From Methanocorpusculum sp. (GTDB lineage: Archaea > Halobacteriota > Methanomicrobia > Methanomicrobiales > Methanocorpusculaceae): a stretch of DNA of 33,648 nucleotides. The position numbers and the translations under genes are program-made. Positions 1 through 7,071 of the stretch are shown here, piece after piece (positions within the stretch are counted from its first letter, which is position 1; each line of letters opens with the position of its first letter). Where the stretch lies: contig DALTWQ010000003.1 of the NCBI GenBank assembly GCA_029987025.1, forward strand, positions 1 to 33,648. The letters are read 5' to 3'. The notes beneath the pieces are model-generated. The model did no database searches. It was not told the DNA's origin and saw only the letters and a list, made by a program, of their open reading frames with translations.

Positions 1-1606
1 TACTGGTGACACCACTGGTACTGGTGGCAACACTGGTACTGGTGACACCACTGGTACTGGTGACAACACTGGTACTGGTGACACCACTGGTACTGGTGAC
101 AACACAGGTACTGGTGACACCACTGGTACTGGTGACACCACTGGTACTGGAAATAACACCACTGGTACTGGAAATAACACCACTGGTACTGGTGACAACA
201 CAGGTACTGGTGACACCACTGGTACTGGAAATAACACCACCGGTACTGGAATGGAGACACTGAGTTCTGTAAATATAGTTATTGCAACTCCTGTGACTGG
301 AGCAAAGCCTGCGACATCAGTAAACGGAACCGGCATTGTCTCTCAATCAGTTACCTGGTCACCCGCGGTTTCATCTACATTTGCAGCGGGAAAACAGTAT
401 AGTGCAACCATCATAGTGAAGAATGCCACCGGATATGAATTTTCTTCTTCTTCTATTCTGACGGTAACTGTGAACGGAAAGTCAGTAGCGTTTGCTAAAG
501 TATCTCTCTCAAAAAATATCCTGACAATATCAGATTATCCTATAGGAACAACTGCGAATAGTGAAATTTCATCAGTCTCTCTCAAACTCGACGCCCCATC
601 CATTGGTGGAATCCCTTATGATTGTAAGGCTACGGCAGAAAATTCTGCAAAATACGATATATCATCTGTTACATGGTATAAATCATCTGTCGCATCTGGG
701 AATGAGCTTTCCAACACAACTGCCTTTGCTCCAAATACAGTTTATGCGGTAAAAATTATACTTACTGCCAAAGACGGTTATATTTTCGACGATGATATGA
801 CGAACAAGTCAGTACAAATAAATTCAAACACACTGTTAGAAGACCCGTCATTCCCTGATGGAAGCGGCAAATTAATTATGCAGTATGCTTTCCCGATGAT
901 TCTTGAAGGAGCAAAACCAACCATATCCTTATCCGCAGATCCGGAAAATCCGGAGATTAAATCCGGACTTGATTCAGTTACTGTAAAGTTTACGTACAAA
1001 ATAACCGGAGACTATGACGCTGCTTCGATTAATTTTGGAGAAGGGGATTCTGATGTATTAATCACTCAAAGCGGAGGTACTATTCCGTATACATACACAT
1101 CACCAGGCACGTATACTGTGCTTATGCGTGCTGGAAATGAAAACGGAACTGTTGAAAAGAAAATCTCTGTTCCGGTAACCAAAGAAAAGTTCAAAGCATC
1201 CTTCTCCGCGACAGTACTCTCAGGTGAGGCTCCGCTTAGTGTCATCTTTACTGATACATCAACCGGAACATCCGGAAAAGTAATTCAGCGTTCGTGGGAA
1301 TTCGGGGACGGAAAGACAGAATCATCTCTGACATCTGTACCGCACACGTTTGAAAAGGAAGGTACCTACTACGTCAAACTCTTCATCTCGGATGGTACAA
1401 ATCAGGACACGGCAACAAAGACAATAACAGTCACTAAAAAAGGTGAGACTGCCGCCCCTGCCGCTGATGTTGAGTATGAACCCCTCATCATTCTCGGGGA
1501 TGTAGGAATACCATCTCCGCTGGATCTGATTGCTGAGTTCATCAGACTCTTCCAGGAGATGCTGAACTTTGACAATTACACATTCTTCTCCGGCGAAGAA
1601 GAGTAA
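1..1606 (+). CDS. PKD-domain surface protein, 5' end outside window (partial)
   Basis: The frame is open from the first base, so the start codon, any signal peptide and more repeats lie upstream. The first 83 visible residues are a Thr/Gly/Asp/Asn hexapeptide repeat. Next come two beta-rich segments with the pattern 'W.P...F..G..Y...I.....GY.F', seen in cell-surface Ig-like modules. Two PKD domains follow: a divergent one with NFGEGD (about 1030-1180) and a classical one with WEFGDG and the closing GTYYVKL pattern (about 1195-1435). The C-terminus is a short acidic tail ending in GEEE, with no sortase motif or clear membrane anchor. PKD domains usually mediate extracellular adhesion, so an S-layer-associated or secreted adhesin is the likely role. 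The ligand is unknown. The family call is secure at the domain level only. Confidence 0.8.
   Translation, partial: TGDTTGTGGNTGTGDTTGTGDNTGTGDTTGTGDNTGTGDTTGTGDTTGTGNNTTGTGNNTTGTGDNTGTGDTTGTGNNTTGTGMETLSSVNIVIATPVTGAKPATSVNGTGIVSQSVTWSPAVSSTFAAGKQYSATIIVKNATGYEFSSSSILTVTVNGKSVAFAKVSLSKNILTISDYPIGTTANSEISSVSLKLDAPSIGGIPYDCKATAENSAKYDISSVTWYKSSVASGNELSNTTAFAPNTVYAVKIILTAKDGYIFDDDMTNKSVQINSNTLLEDPSFPDGSGKLIMQYAFPMILEGAKPTISLSADPENPEIKSGLDSVTVKFTYKITGDYDAASINFGEGDSDVLITQSGGTIPYTYTSPGTYTVLMRAGNENGTVEKKISVPVTKEKFKASFSATVLSGEAPLSVIFTDTSTGTSGKVIQRSWEFGDGKTESSLTSVPHTFEKEGTYYVKLFISDGTNQDTATKTITVTKKGETAAPAADVEYEPLIILGDVGIPSPLDLIAEFIRLFQEMLNFDNYTFFSGEEE
2..250 (+). repeat. In-frame GT-rich minisatellite coding Thr-Gly hexapeptides
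   Basis: About 13 near-identical 18-nt units (core GGTACTGGTGACACCACT, with GACAAC variants) and a few 21-nt units containing GGAAATAACACC follow one another. All units are multiples of three, so the reading frame of the surface protein is kept. The encoded units are TGTGDT, TGTGDN and TGTGNNT. The array enters from outside the window, so its total length is unknown. Slippage could change the length of this linker between strains. Confidence 0.95.
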
Positions 1607-1657
1607 ATTTCCGGAACTGAAACATTTGGAGTGAGTGATACTCATCTCCAAAAAAAA

Positions 1658-2344
1658 TTACAAATATTTTTTCTGAATCACATCAAGAGTTCCTTTCATA
1701 CTGCCGTCACCGACAACTTCCGGAATAACGCCTGCTTTTTTCATCGTTTCAGCAGTAATTTCTCCGATTGCCATTGGAATTATCCCGGACATATCAGGAA
1801 GCACCGCATCAGAAAATGATTTTGAACTGGTGAATAAAACTGCATTGCAGTCGTCGAGAGACAGCGGCACGCCTGACGGGGATAAATGATACACTCTGTA
1901 CTCGTAGGCAAACGCCCCGATGTCTTCAATCGAGTTCATGAGCTCTTTATTCGGCACATCAGCTCTTGGAATTCCGATGCGTTTTCCGTCAGCCCAGTCT
2001 CCTAAATATGCAGCAAAATCACGTGAATAGTATGAGGTAAGCATCTCTGCTTTTATGCCGTATGAATGCAGAACTTCTGTTGTTTTAGGCCCTATTCCGA
2101 TAACCCGGCATGTCTTTGATATATTTCTGTCAAGCAGCGGAGCTATATGCTCTGCGGCATAGGCACTCGTAAAAAAGACGGCATCAAAATTTCTGTCATT
2201 TGCCTCGAGCACAAACTGCTGAACCGCACGTGAATTTATTTCTGCAGTAAGCGGAGATACTATTTTTACCGAGTGTCCGTACGATGCAAAGAGAGCTTCA
2301 TCGTCTTTTTCTTTACCGGCGAGACGGGTAACTGCAATCTTCAT
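1658..2344 (-). CDS. hemD: Uroporphyrinogen-III synthase (HemD)
   Basis: The 228-residue product matches the HemD family: N-terminal 'MKIAVTRLAGKEKDDE', a central 'VFFTSAYAAEHI' segment, 'VIGIGPKTTEVLHSYGI' in the first half, and 'AVLFTSSKSFSDAV' plus 'AIGEITAETMKKAGV' in the second. These repeats belong to the two-lobed fold that closes and inverts ring D of hydroxymethylbilane. The product feeds coenzyme F430, corrinoids and siroheme, all needed by a methanogen. The family is poorly conserved in sequence and its length is normal to slightly short. It lies downstream of the ribosomal operon but behind a terminator hairpin, so it probably has its own promoter in the 62 nt before the start. 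No other tetrapyrrole gene is adjacent. Confidence 0.85.
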   Translation of the reverse strand: MKIAVTRLAGKEKDDEALFASYGHSVKIVSPLTAEINSRAVQQFVLEANDRNFDAVFFTSAYAAEHIAPLLDRNISKTCRVIGIGPKTTEVLHSYGIKAEMLTSYYSRDFAAYLGDWADGKRIGIPRADVPNKELMNSIEDIGAFAYEYRVYHLSPSGVPLSLDDCNAVLFTSSKSFSDAVLPDMSGIIPMAIGEITAETMKKAGVIPEVVGDGSMKGTLDVIQKKYL

Positions 2345-2385
2345 CAGATAGATATTGGCTTTCGGAAAGAATTAGTCTTTTGAAT

Positions 2386-2422
2386 AGACTGAAAAGAAAA
2401 ATGAATGCCCGGGTATCCGGGC
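2386..2422 (-). terminator. Hairpin plus U-tract after rps3ae
   Basis: On the minus strand, 13 nt after the rps3ae stop, a perfect 6-bp stem GCCCGG/CCGGGC with a 4-nt loop (2407-2422) is followed by a T-rich stretch containing TTTTT. This would end the ribosomal operon transcript before hemD. Archaeal termination mainly needs the U-tract; the GC stem is a bonus. Confidence 0.6.
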
Positions 2423-2435
2423 TTTCCTGTTGTAA

Positions 2436-3035
2436 TTATGCTGCCTTGATAGAGACAACTTCGGATTTGATGACTTCAAGTCTGCGGACCGGGAAAATCG
2501 GTTTGCATACTTCAAACATCTTCTTGGAAAGGTCGCCTTTAAGCATTGCATTGACAAATCCGCCGAAGTCAGTTTCTTTTGCACAGTCTTCAACGACTTT
2601 GACCATTGCTGCGCGGATTTCCTGTGCCTGTGCAAGTCTTGCGTGGCTGATGGTAAATCCGGTAATGGTAACCTGAACCTGCTTGTCAGCTCCGAGCGGA
2701 GTTACGGTGATGGTGGAGTCGATACGGGTTGCCCGGCGCTTGACCATGGCTCTGATGAACTCTTTTGCCATTTCGTGTCCGACAAAGTTCGTGTATGCTG
2801 CATCTCCTGCGACTTCTGCAATCTTGAAGGATGCACGGATGTTCTGCTTCGAGTAGTCCTGGATTAATTCTCCAAGGCTGACGGTTAATACGCGGCCGGG
2901 GATGTTCTCTGCGTCAGAGGAAACGATTTCACCGATTAACTGCTTACCGAGGAATTCCGGTGCATAGACCTTGAACCAGGACTTTGCTTTCCATCCCTCA
3001 AGCTTGCGTCCGCCGCTTGATTTCTTTCTTGCCAT
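2436..3035 (-). CDS. rps3ae: 30S ribosomal protein eS1 (S3Ae)
   Basis: The 199-residue basic protein starts MARKKSSGGRKLEGWKAKSW and carries the eS1 landmarks 'GRVLTVSLGELIQDYSKQN', 'VGHEMAKEFIRAMVKRR' and 'RAAMVKVVEDCA'. It is a small-subunit protein found in archaea and eukaryotes. The start is supported by a strong Shine-Dalgarno sequence (AAGGTGA, 7 nt upstream). It is the last gene of the rps15-nuclease-pcc1 operon and begins 12 nt after the pcc1 stop. A hairpin terminator follows. Confidence 0.97.
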   Translation of the reverse strand: MARKKSSGGRKLEGWKAKSWFKVYAPEFLGKQLIGEIVSSDAENIPGRVLTVSLGELIQDYSKQNIRASFKIAEVAGDAAYTNFVGHEMAKEFIRAMVKRRATRIDSTITVTPLGADKQVQVTITGFTISHARLAQAQEIRAAMVKVVEDCAKETDFGGFVNAMLKGDLSKKMFEVCKPIFPVRRLEVIKSEVVSIKAA

Positions 3036-3047
3036 TGTTAATTCACC

Positions 3048-3284
3048 TTACTGTTTTTTGTTATGTTTTTCAGCAGATTCACTGATCTGCCAAGCAACAG
3101 ATAAATTCATCAGATAATCATCAGCAGTTGCAAGCACTGTTCTGGGAGATTCCCCAAAAAACTCTGCCTTAACTGACCCATTTTCAACGCTGCATTTCAT
3201 ATATCCTGCGTTATCAGGAGATAATGCATCTGCAATCTCTTTTGCAGAATCTGTTTTTGAGATGATGCATCCTTTTATTTTCAT
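3048..3284 (-). CDS. pcc1: KEOPS complex subunit Pcc1-like protein
   Basis: This 78-residue protein (MKIKGCIISKTDSAKEIADA start) has the size and pattern of Pcc1: an N-terminal strand, a helix ending in 'DALSPDNAGYMKC', two strands and the C-terminal helix 'ADDYLMNLSVAWQI'. Pcc1 dimerises and binds Kae1 in the KEOPS complex, which makes t6A at position 37 of ANN-decoding tRNAs. A longer frame reaches 3323, but ATG 3284 is preferred: it has GGAG upstream and overlaps the preceding stop as ATGA, giving translational coupling. Its place between the DHH nuclease and rps3ae matches the conserved archaeal gene order. The call rests on gene order and length as much as on sequence, because Pcc1 diverges fast. 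Confidence 0.75.
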   Translation of the reverse strand: MKIKGCIISKTDSAKEIADALSPDNAGYMKCSVENGSVKAEFFGESPRTVLATADDYLMNLSVAWQISESAEKHNKKQ

Positions 3285-4483
3285 GCAAACTCCGGAATTG
3301 TGCTGAGAAACTCTGCCTGACATTCAAGCGGAAGTTCTCCTCCGGCACGGGTTTTGTGTCCCCCGCCTGTTCCTCCGAATTTTTCGGCTGAGGTTTTCAT
3401 GAACTGTTCAAAGTCAACATCTGCATTCAGCGGTGCGCGGGCTGATACTTTCAGGTATGCCGGCGCTTTTCCGATTACAATTACCGGACAGTTTCTGTCC
3501 GCTGCAAGCAGGTCTGCAACATCTGATGCTGCATCAGCATCGGATACTTCCCACACATGCGGGCGCAGTTCCTGTGCGGCAGCTGCATTTTCGAGAATGT
3601 GTTTTCTAAACGCGACTGCTGTATTCCACGCTTCATCTGCTTTTGCTGCATCACCTGCAGCTACAGCAAATCCTAAATCAGCATGGCCGGATTTACCGCA
3701 TGCATCAAGGACTGCTGTCAGCGAATGAGCGTCCTGAATTGTTTCGCGCAGAAGTTTCCAGCTGTCTCCATAGACTCGTTCAAGGGATGCGGCAGAGGCA
3801 GATGACCGCAGAATAATTTCCGAGAGGAAAAGTCCTGCGTAGGCTTCGTCGGTTGTTGTTCCCTGACAAAGCGTCTGGATTTTATCTGCCAGCGCTGCAT
3901 CTCCGGCAATGCCCGGAAGATACGGAAGTGCTGCGATTTCAATCTGTTCTCTTGTAGTACGTCCGGGAAGAAGAATCCCTTTTCCGGGAACTATCAGATT
4001 GTCACCAACAGCATCATCAATTATCGTCTTGTTCATTCCGGAAACTTTCTGGTTATCTCCGATAATTCCTGTGAGAACAAGACCTGCTAAATCTCTGTTT
4101 TCGCGGTCTAAAGCGACAGCGACGAGATATGCGCATCCTGCTGCGGAAAGTTCGGTTTCACCGTCAAGTCCTTCGAGACGCGGATTTATGTGATACGGCG
4201 TTTTTGCATAGGGTATGTGATGATCAATAATTATTACTGAATCGGGCAGTGCCGAAACAGATGCTCCAAGGTCGCACAGTATTGTAATTTCGGGGCGTTC
4301 CACATCTTCTGCCTTCAGATGAGGTAAGAATCTCAGCCTGAAAGCGATGCCGGCACGCTGTAATGCAATACAGAGAATTGCTGCCGATGCGATACCGTCT
4401 GCATCGTGATGCGAATAGACATCCGCATATTCCATGGTGCGCAGGCGGTCTGCAATTTTTGCGGCAGATTCGTTGATTGACAT
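3281..4483 (-). CDS. DHH-family single-stranded nuclease/phosphoesterase, archaeal RecJ-like
   Basis: The 400-residue protein has the DHH superfamily signatures: 'SHHDADGIASAAI' (residues 24-36, motif I), 'CDLGA' (70-74), 'IIDHH' (85-89) and a C-terminal DHHA1 signature 'GGGHKTRAGG' (about 371-380). These acidic and His residues bind the two Mn ions in RecJ-type nucleases. Archaeal members include GAN, the GINS-associated nuclease, and RecJ-like exonucleases acting in replication, repair or RNA processing. Which subtype this is cannot be settled by eye. It sits between rps15 (18-nt gap) and pcc1 (ATGA overlap), a conserved archaeal arrangement. Confidence 0.9.
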   Translation of the reverse strand: MSINESAAKIADRLRTMEYADVYSHHDADGIASAAILCIALQRAGIAFRLRFLPHLKAEDVERPEITILCDLGASVSALPDSVIIIDHHIPYAKTPYHINPRLEGLDGETELSAAGCAYLVAVALDRENRDLAGLVLTGIIGDNQKVSGMNKTIIDDAVGDNLIVPGKGILLPGRTTREQIEIAALPYLPGIAGDAALADKIQTLCQGTTTDEAYAGLFLSEIILRSSASAASLERVYGDSWKLLRETIQDAHSLTAVLDACGKSGHADLGFAVAAGDAAKADEAWNTAVAFRKHILENAAAAQELRPHVWEVSDADAASDVADLLAADRNCPVIVIGKAPAYLKVSARAPLNADVDFEQFMKTSAEKFGGTGGGHKTRAGGELPLECQAEFLSTIPEFA

Positions 4484-4501
4484 TGGAGGTTACTGATGAT
4501 T

Positions 4502-4960
4502 TTATCTGGAGAGAAGAATCTCTGCAGTCTCCGGGGAGTATGCCCAGGTTTCCGGAAGTTTTCCGTTTCCGGTGTAGTATTTCACGAGTCTTCTGATCTT
4601 AGCTTCAGTTAACTGGAGCTGGCGTTTGTTGTGAAGGTCGTGCTGGTTGTCGATTAAGTGTTTTCTCATTCCGAGAGCTTTGTGCATGAGGTTTCTGAGA
4701 TCTTCAGGAATGTCATCTGCCATGTTGTTCTCGATGATGATTTTGTTAATCTTCTTGCCGGTTGCAAGCTTTACGTCCGGAACGCCGTGTTTGTCACGGA
4801 GAACGAGACCGATAGCTGCACTGGAGAGACCGGTTCTGCGAAGTTCGACGACTTTTGCCTCGACTTCTTTTGCGTTTTTGTTGGACCATTCAGGAGCTTC
4901 TGTTCTGAACGGACGAACTGAGGCGGCAATACCTCTTCTTCTTGCATGCATTCGTGCCAT
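4502..4960 (-). CDS. rps15: 30S ribosomal protein uS15
   Basis: The 152-residue product is the archaeal/eukaryotic long form of S15, starting MARMHARRRGIAASVRP, with 'AIGLVLRDKHGVPDVK' and the C-terminal 'KRQLQLTEAKIRRLVKYY'. It binds 16S rRNA in the central domain of the small subunit. ATG 4960 is chosen over an in-frame GTG nine bases upstream, because AGGTG lies 6 nt before the ATG. It is the first gene of the operon, with about 100 nt of predicted leader behind the TATA box at 5081-5090. The leader contains a 10-bp inverted repeat. Confidence 0.97.
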   Translation of the reverse strand: MARMHARRRGIAASVRPFRTEAPEWSNKNAKEVEAKVVELRRTGLSSAAIGLVLRDKHGVPDVKLATGKKINKIIIENNMADDIPEDLRNLMHKALGMRKHLIDNQHDLHNKRQLQLTEAKIRRLVKYYTGNGKLPETWAYSPETAEILLSR

Positions 4961-5013
4961 GATTTTCACCTATGCGGAACTGTAAGACCAATGCTGAACC
5001 GTACATCAGCTGA

Positions 5014-5050
5014 CGTATCAGATGCGTCCGCGTAATTGATATCTGATACG
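5014..5050 (-). promoter_or_regulatory. 10-bp inverted repeat in the rps15 leader
   Basis: CGTATCAGAT (5014-5023) and its exact reverse complement ATCTGATACG (5041-5050) flank a 17-nt spacer. With a start near 5060 (see the TATA at 5081-5090), the repeat would form a hairpin at the very 5' end of the rps15 mRNA, 54-90 nt before the start codon. It could instead be a DNA operator. Autoregulation by S15 is known in bacteria; here it is only a possibility. Confidence 0.55.
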
Positions 5051-5080
5051 GGTAAGTCACGAAAAGAGCAGCTCGTAATG

Positions 5081-5090
5081 GAATATATAC
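5081..5090 (-). promoter_or_regulatory. TATA box of the rps15 operon
   Basis: The minus strand reads GTATATATTC. At the usual 25-27 nt spacing, transcription would begin near 5060, giving a leader of about 100 nt before rps15. Confidence 0.55.
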
Positions 5091-5113
5091 TGCAGAGTAT
5101 GCAGTATTGTCCG

Positions 5114-5193
5114 GCTGACTCATCGTAATCCCAAAGCCGCAGGCGTTTGCCGGGCAGTGTTTTCTGAAACACGTCGGACTTACTCTAGTCAGC
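5114..5193 (-). ncRNA. Possible small structured RNA (low confidence)
   Basis: On the minus strand GCTGACT (5193-5187) pairs perfectly with AGTCAGC (5120-5114), closing an 80-nt segment. The segment contains a 6-bp hairpin GTGTTT/AAACAC and GC-rich pairing around GGC..GCC. A TATA-like sequence at 5221-5229 would place a start near 5198, and ACA occurs 3 nt after the closing stem, as in H/ACA guides. It is not a tRNA because it has no T-arm consensus. The same DNA is open as a short reading frame, so this call is tentative. Confidence 0.2.
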
Positions 5194-5321
5194 ATCCGCT
5201 TATGGAAAACGGAGTGCTGGATATATATTGGATATGGCAGGTATTAATAGTTGCGGGAAAAATTACTGAAAAAACTGTTTTAATTTCCGGTTTGAAAAAA
5301 AGATGGTATTGAAATGGATTA

Positions 5322-6473
5322 TTATTTTTCCGCAATCTTTTGAATCAGCGGCATAATCTTCTGTGTTTCTGCACGCTTTACCCGTGATACGCGGCTTACA
5401 GCTGTACGGGTTCCTGATTCTGACATCTCACGCTCCATTCTGCTGCAGATTTCATCAAAGATGCGTTTGTATGCGATGCAGTGCGGGTCAACCCCGTTTG
5501 CGCTGTTTGTTCCGGCAAGGGCATTGTACGGGCATCCGCCGCGGCAGTAGGAAATATGCCGGCATGATGCACAGGCAGTATCAACTGCTGACTTATATGC
5601 AGTCATACGGCATCCGGCAGGGCTGTTCATCAAATCTTCAAGCGGCGGCTTATCCTTTACATATCCCATAACCCATTCAGGCATACCGATGAAACGATAG
5701 CAGGGATAAATCGCACCGTCAGGCCCTACGGCGAATGTTGACCCCATACAGTCAGCGTACGTACAGACAGAACCGGCATGAGTAAACACACAGCGGCAGA
5801 GGTCATTGACATTCATAATCTCAAACTGCGGATTTTCGATTGCCGTATCAAGAAGCCAGACAAGCAGTTCGCCGTAATCCTCCGGCTCAAGAGTCCACGC
5901 ATTCGGGTTGTCTCCTTTCAGCGAAGGAAGGGCAGGATGAAGTTTCATAACCCAGCCCTGCTCTTTGAAAAATGCAATGATGTCTTCTTTGCGAAGCACT
6001 GATGAGTTTGTAAACGTACAGATGAATCTGACCAGAAGGCCGTGTGCTTTTGCCGTCTCAAATCCTTTCATGCAGCGCTCAAAGTATCCGTCGCCGCGCT
6101 GATAATCTGTAAGGTCTTTCGGCCCGTCAATTGATGAACCGATTGGAATATGGTATTCTGCAAGAATTTCTGCGAGTTCATCAGTCATCAGCCAGAGATT
6201 TGTCTGCATGGCAAACTCAGGGTGCATGTGCGCCAGTTCATTTGAGATGAGCGGCAGTGCTTCACGATAAAAGTCAGCACCTGCAAGTAGCGGTTCACCG
6301 CCGTGGAAGGTGAAGGTGACATGTTCTTTGTCTACCGGTTTTAACCACTCGACAATGTCTCGGACAGTCTCCATTGACATCTTCGGGGAGTTTACATCAG
6401 AACTCCAGCAGTATTTGCATCTCCCGGGGCATCCGAGTGTGGGAATTATCATTATATGAAACGGATTTTTCAT
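5322..6473 (-). CDS. Radical SAM/SPASM enzyme, putative peptide-modifying (methanogen type)
   Basis: The 383-residue protein has the radical SAM motif CPGRCKYC (Cys15, 19, 22), the SAM-binding GGEP (58-61) and the 'GSSIDGP' segment. Its C-terminal SPASM-type Cys array includes 'CTYADCMG', 'CYRF' and 'CASCRHISYCRGGC', with a final Cys in 'PHCIAYK'; it would hold auxiliary Fe-S clusters. Overall it resembles anaerobic sulfatase maturases, and most closely the 'Mhun_1560-type' putative peptide-modifying radical SAM family of Methanomicrobia (family recall, not a search). Such enzymes normally modify a ribosomal peptide, but no clear substrate gene is adjacent. It is monocistronic and divergent from the cyclophilin gene. 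An 8-bp inverted repeat lies just upstream of its start. Confidence 0.85.
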   Translation of the reverse strand: MKNPFHIMIIPTLGCPGRCKYCWSSDVNSPKMSMETVRDIVEWLKPVDKEHVTFTFHGGEPLLAGADFYREALPLISNELAHMHPEFAMQTNLWLMTDELAEILAEYHIPIGSSIDGPKDLTDYQRGDGYFERCMKGFETAKAHGLLVRFICTFTNSSVLRKEDIIAFFKEQGWVMKLHPALPSLKGDNPNAWTLEPEDYGELLVWLLDTAIENPQFEIMNVNDLCRCVFTHAGSVCTYADCMGSTFAVGPDGAIYPCYRFIGMPEWVMGYVKDKPPLEDLMNSPAGCRMTAYKSAVDTACASCRHISYCRGGCPYNALAGTNSANGVDPHCIAYKRIFDEICSRMEREMSESGTRTAVSRVSRVKRAETQKIMPLIQKIAEK

Positions 6474-6477
6474 GCTG

Positions 6478-6509
6478 CTGAATATATATTTGCAGTAAAA
6501 GATATTCAG
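6478..6509. promoter_or_regulatory. 8-bp inverted repeat upstream of the radical SAM gene
   Basis: CTGAATAT (6478-6485) and ATATTCAG (6502-6509) are perfect reverse complements across 16 nt. They sit 5-36 nt upstream of the radical SAM start (6473) and include AT-rich TATA-like sequence. This could be an operator or a 5' hairpin. Confidence 0.4.
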
Positions 6510-6542
6510 AGTAACGCTTTACGGAACCTATCTCTCTAAATG

Positions 6543-6550
6543 TTTATAAT
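6543..6550 (+). promoter_or_regulatory. TATA box of the cyclophilin gene
   Basis: TTTATAAT is centred about 27 nt before ATG 6574, so the transcript would start at or next to the start codon (leaderless). This supports 6574 over the in-frame TTG at 6550. Confidence 0.5.
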
Positions 6551-6573
6551 TGAGCAGGACATACTATGTAGTC

Positions 6574-7032
6574 ATGACAGCACAGAAAGTTCTTCTGAAG
6601 ACAACGTTAGGCGATATCACGCTTGAATTACGGGAAGACATGCCGATTACCTCCGGCAACTTTGCAAAGCTCGTCGGCGACGGATTCTACAACGGCGTCA
6701 TCTTCCACCGTGTTATTGACGGATTCATGATTCAGGGCGGAGACCCGACCGGAACCGGCTGCGGAGGTCCGGGATACAAGATTCAGGACGAGTTCATGCC
6801 TGACAACAAGAACAACAAGGGAACCATCGCCATGGCAAACGCAGGGCCTAACACCGGAGGTTCCCAGTTCTTCATCAACCTCGTAAACAACAACTATCTT
6901 GACAAAGCGCACCCTGCCTTCGGAAAAGTTGTTGAAGGATTTGACGTTGTAGAAAAGATTGGAAAGGTTAAGACCAACTACAGCGACAGGCCGCTTGAAG
7001 ATGTTGTAATCAAAGAAGCAATTCTTCTCTAA
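6574..7032 (+). CDS. Cyclophilin-type peptidyl-prolyl cis-trans isomerase
   Basis: From ATG 6574 the product is 152 residues, the size of a single-domain cytoplasmic cyclophilin with no signal peptide. It shows the catalytic '[14 protein letters not shown]' (residues 44-57, including the key Arg46 and Gln54), '[16 protein letters not shown]' (87-101) and His113. It would catalyse Xaa-Pro isomerisation during protein folding. A TTG start at 6550 would add eight residues but lies inside the TATA region. The gene stands alone, with a T7 tract 2 nt after the stop. Confidence 0.95.
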   Translation: MTAQKVLLKTTLGDITLELREDMPITSGNFAKLVGDGFYNGVIFHRVIDGFMIQGGDPTGTGCGGPGYKIQDEFMPDNKNNKGTIAMANAGPNTGGSQFFINLVNNNYLDKAHPAFGKVVEGFDVVEKIGKVKTNYSDRPLEDVVIKEAILL

Positions 7033-7034
7033 TC

Positions 7035-7061
7035 TTTTTTTACGGAATAATTACAAAAAAA
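7035..7061. terminator. Convergent U-tract terminators
   Basis: A run of seven T (7035-7041) follows the cyclophilin stop on the plus strand. A run of seven A (7055-7061) gives seven U on the minus strand just after pncB. U-tracts are the main archaeal termination signal, so both converging transcripts should end here. Confidence 0.6.
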
Positions 7062-7071
7062 CAATCAGGAA

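Larger units (their letters stand above)
4961..5321. other. Gene-free region upstream of rps15
   Basis: This 361-nt stretch holds the rps15 leader and promoter, a second minus-strand TATA box (about 5221-5229), a 10-bp inverted repeat (5014-5050), a second inverted repeat pair (5114-5120 with 5187-5193), and T-rich minus-strand sequence at 5266-5300 that may end the radical SAM transcript from 5322. A minus-strand frame from ATG 5195 is open but runs into rps15, and is treated as doubtful. Confidence 0.6.

Noticed and set aside
2..250. Possible CRISPR array
   Set aside because: Units are contiguous 18/21-nt coding repeats without unique spacers.
6..263. 85-codon frame of repeated Leu-Val-Thr-Pro units
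   Set aside because: It is the +1 shadow of the GT-rich repeat; the real frame continues into the PKD protein.
5114..5193. tRNA gene
   Set aside because: A 7-bp closing stem exists, but there is no T-loop GGTTCRA consensus, no 7-nt anticodon loop and no proper D-arm.
4890..5195. 101-codon minus-strand frame as a firm gene
   Set aside because: It overlaps the start of rps15 and its later part shows no protein-like pattern; kept only as a doubtful finding because of the TATA box and the Cys spacing.
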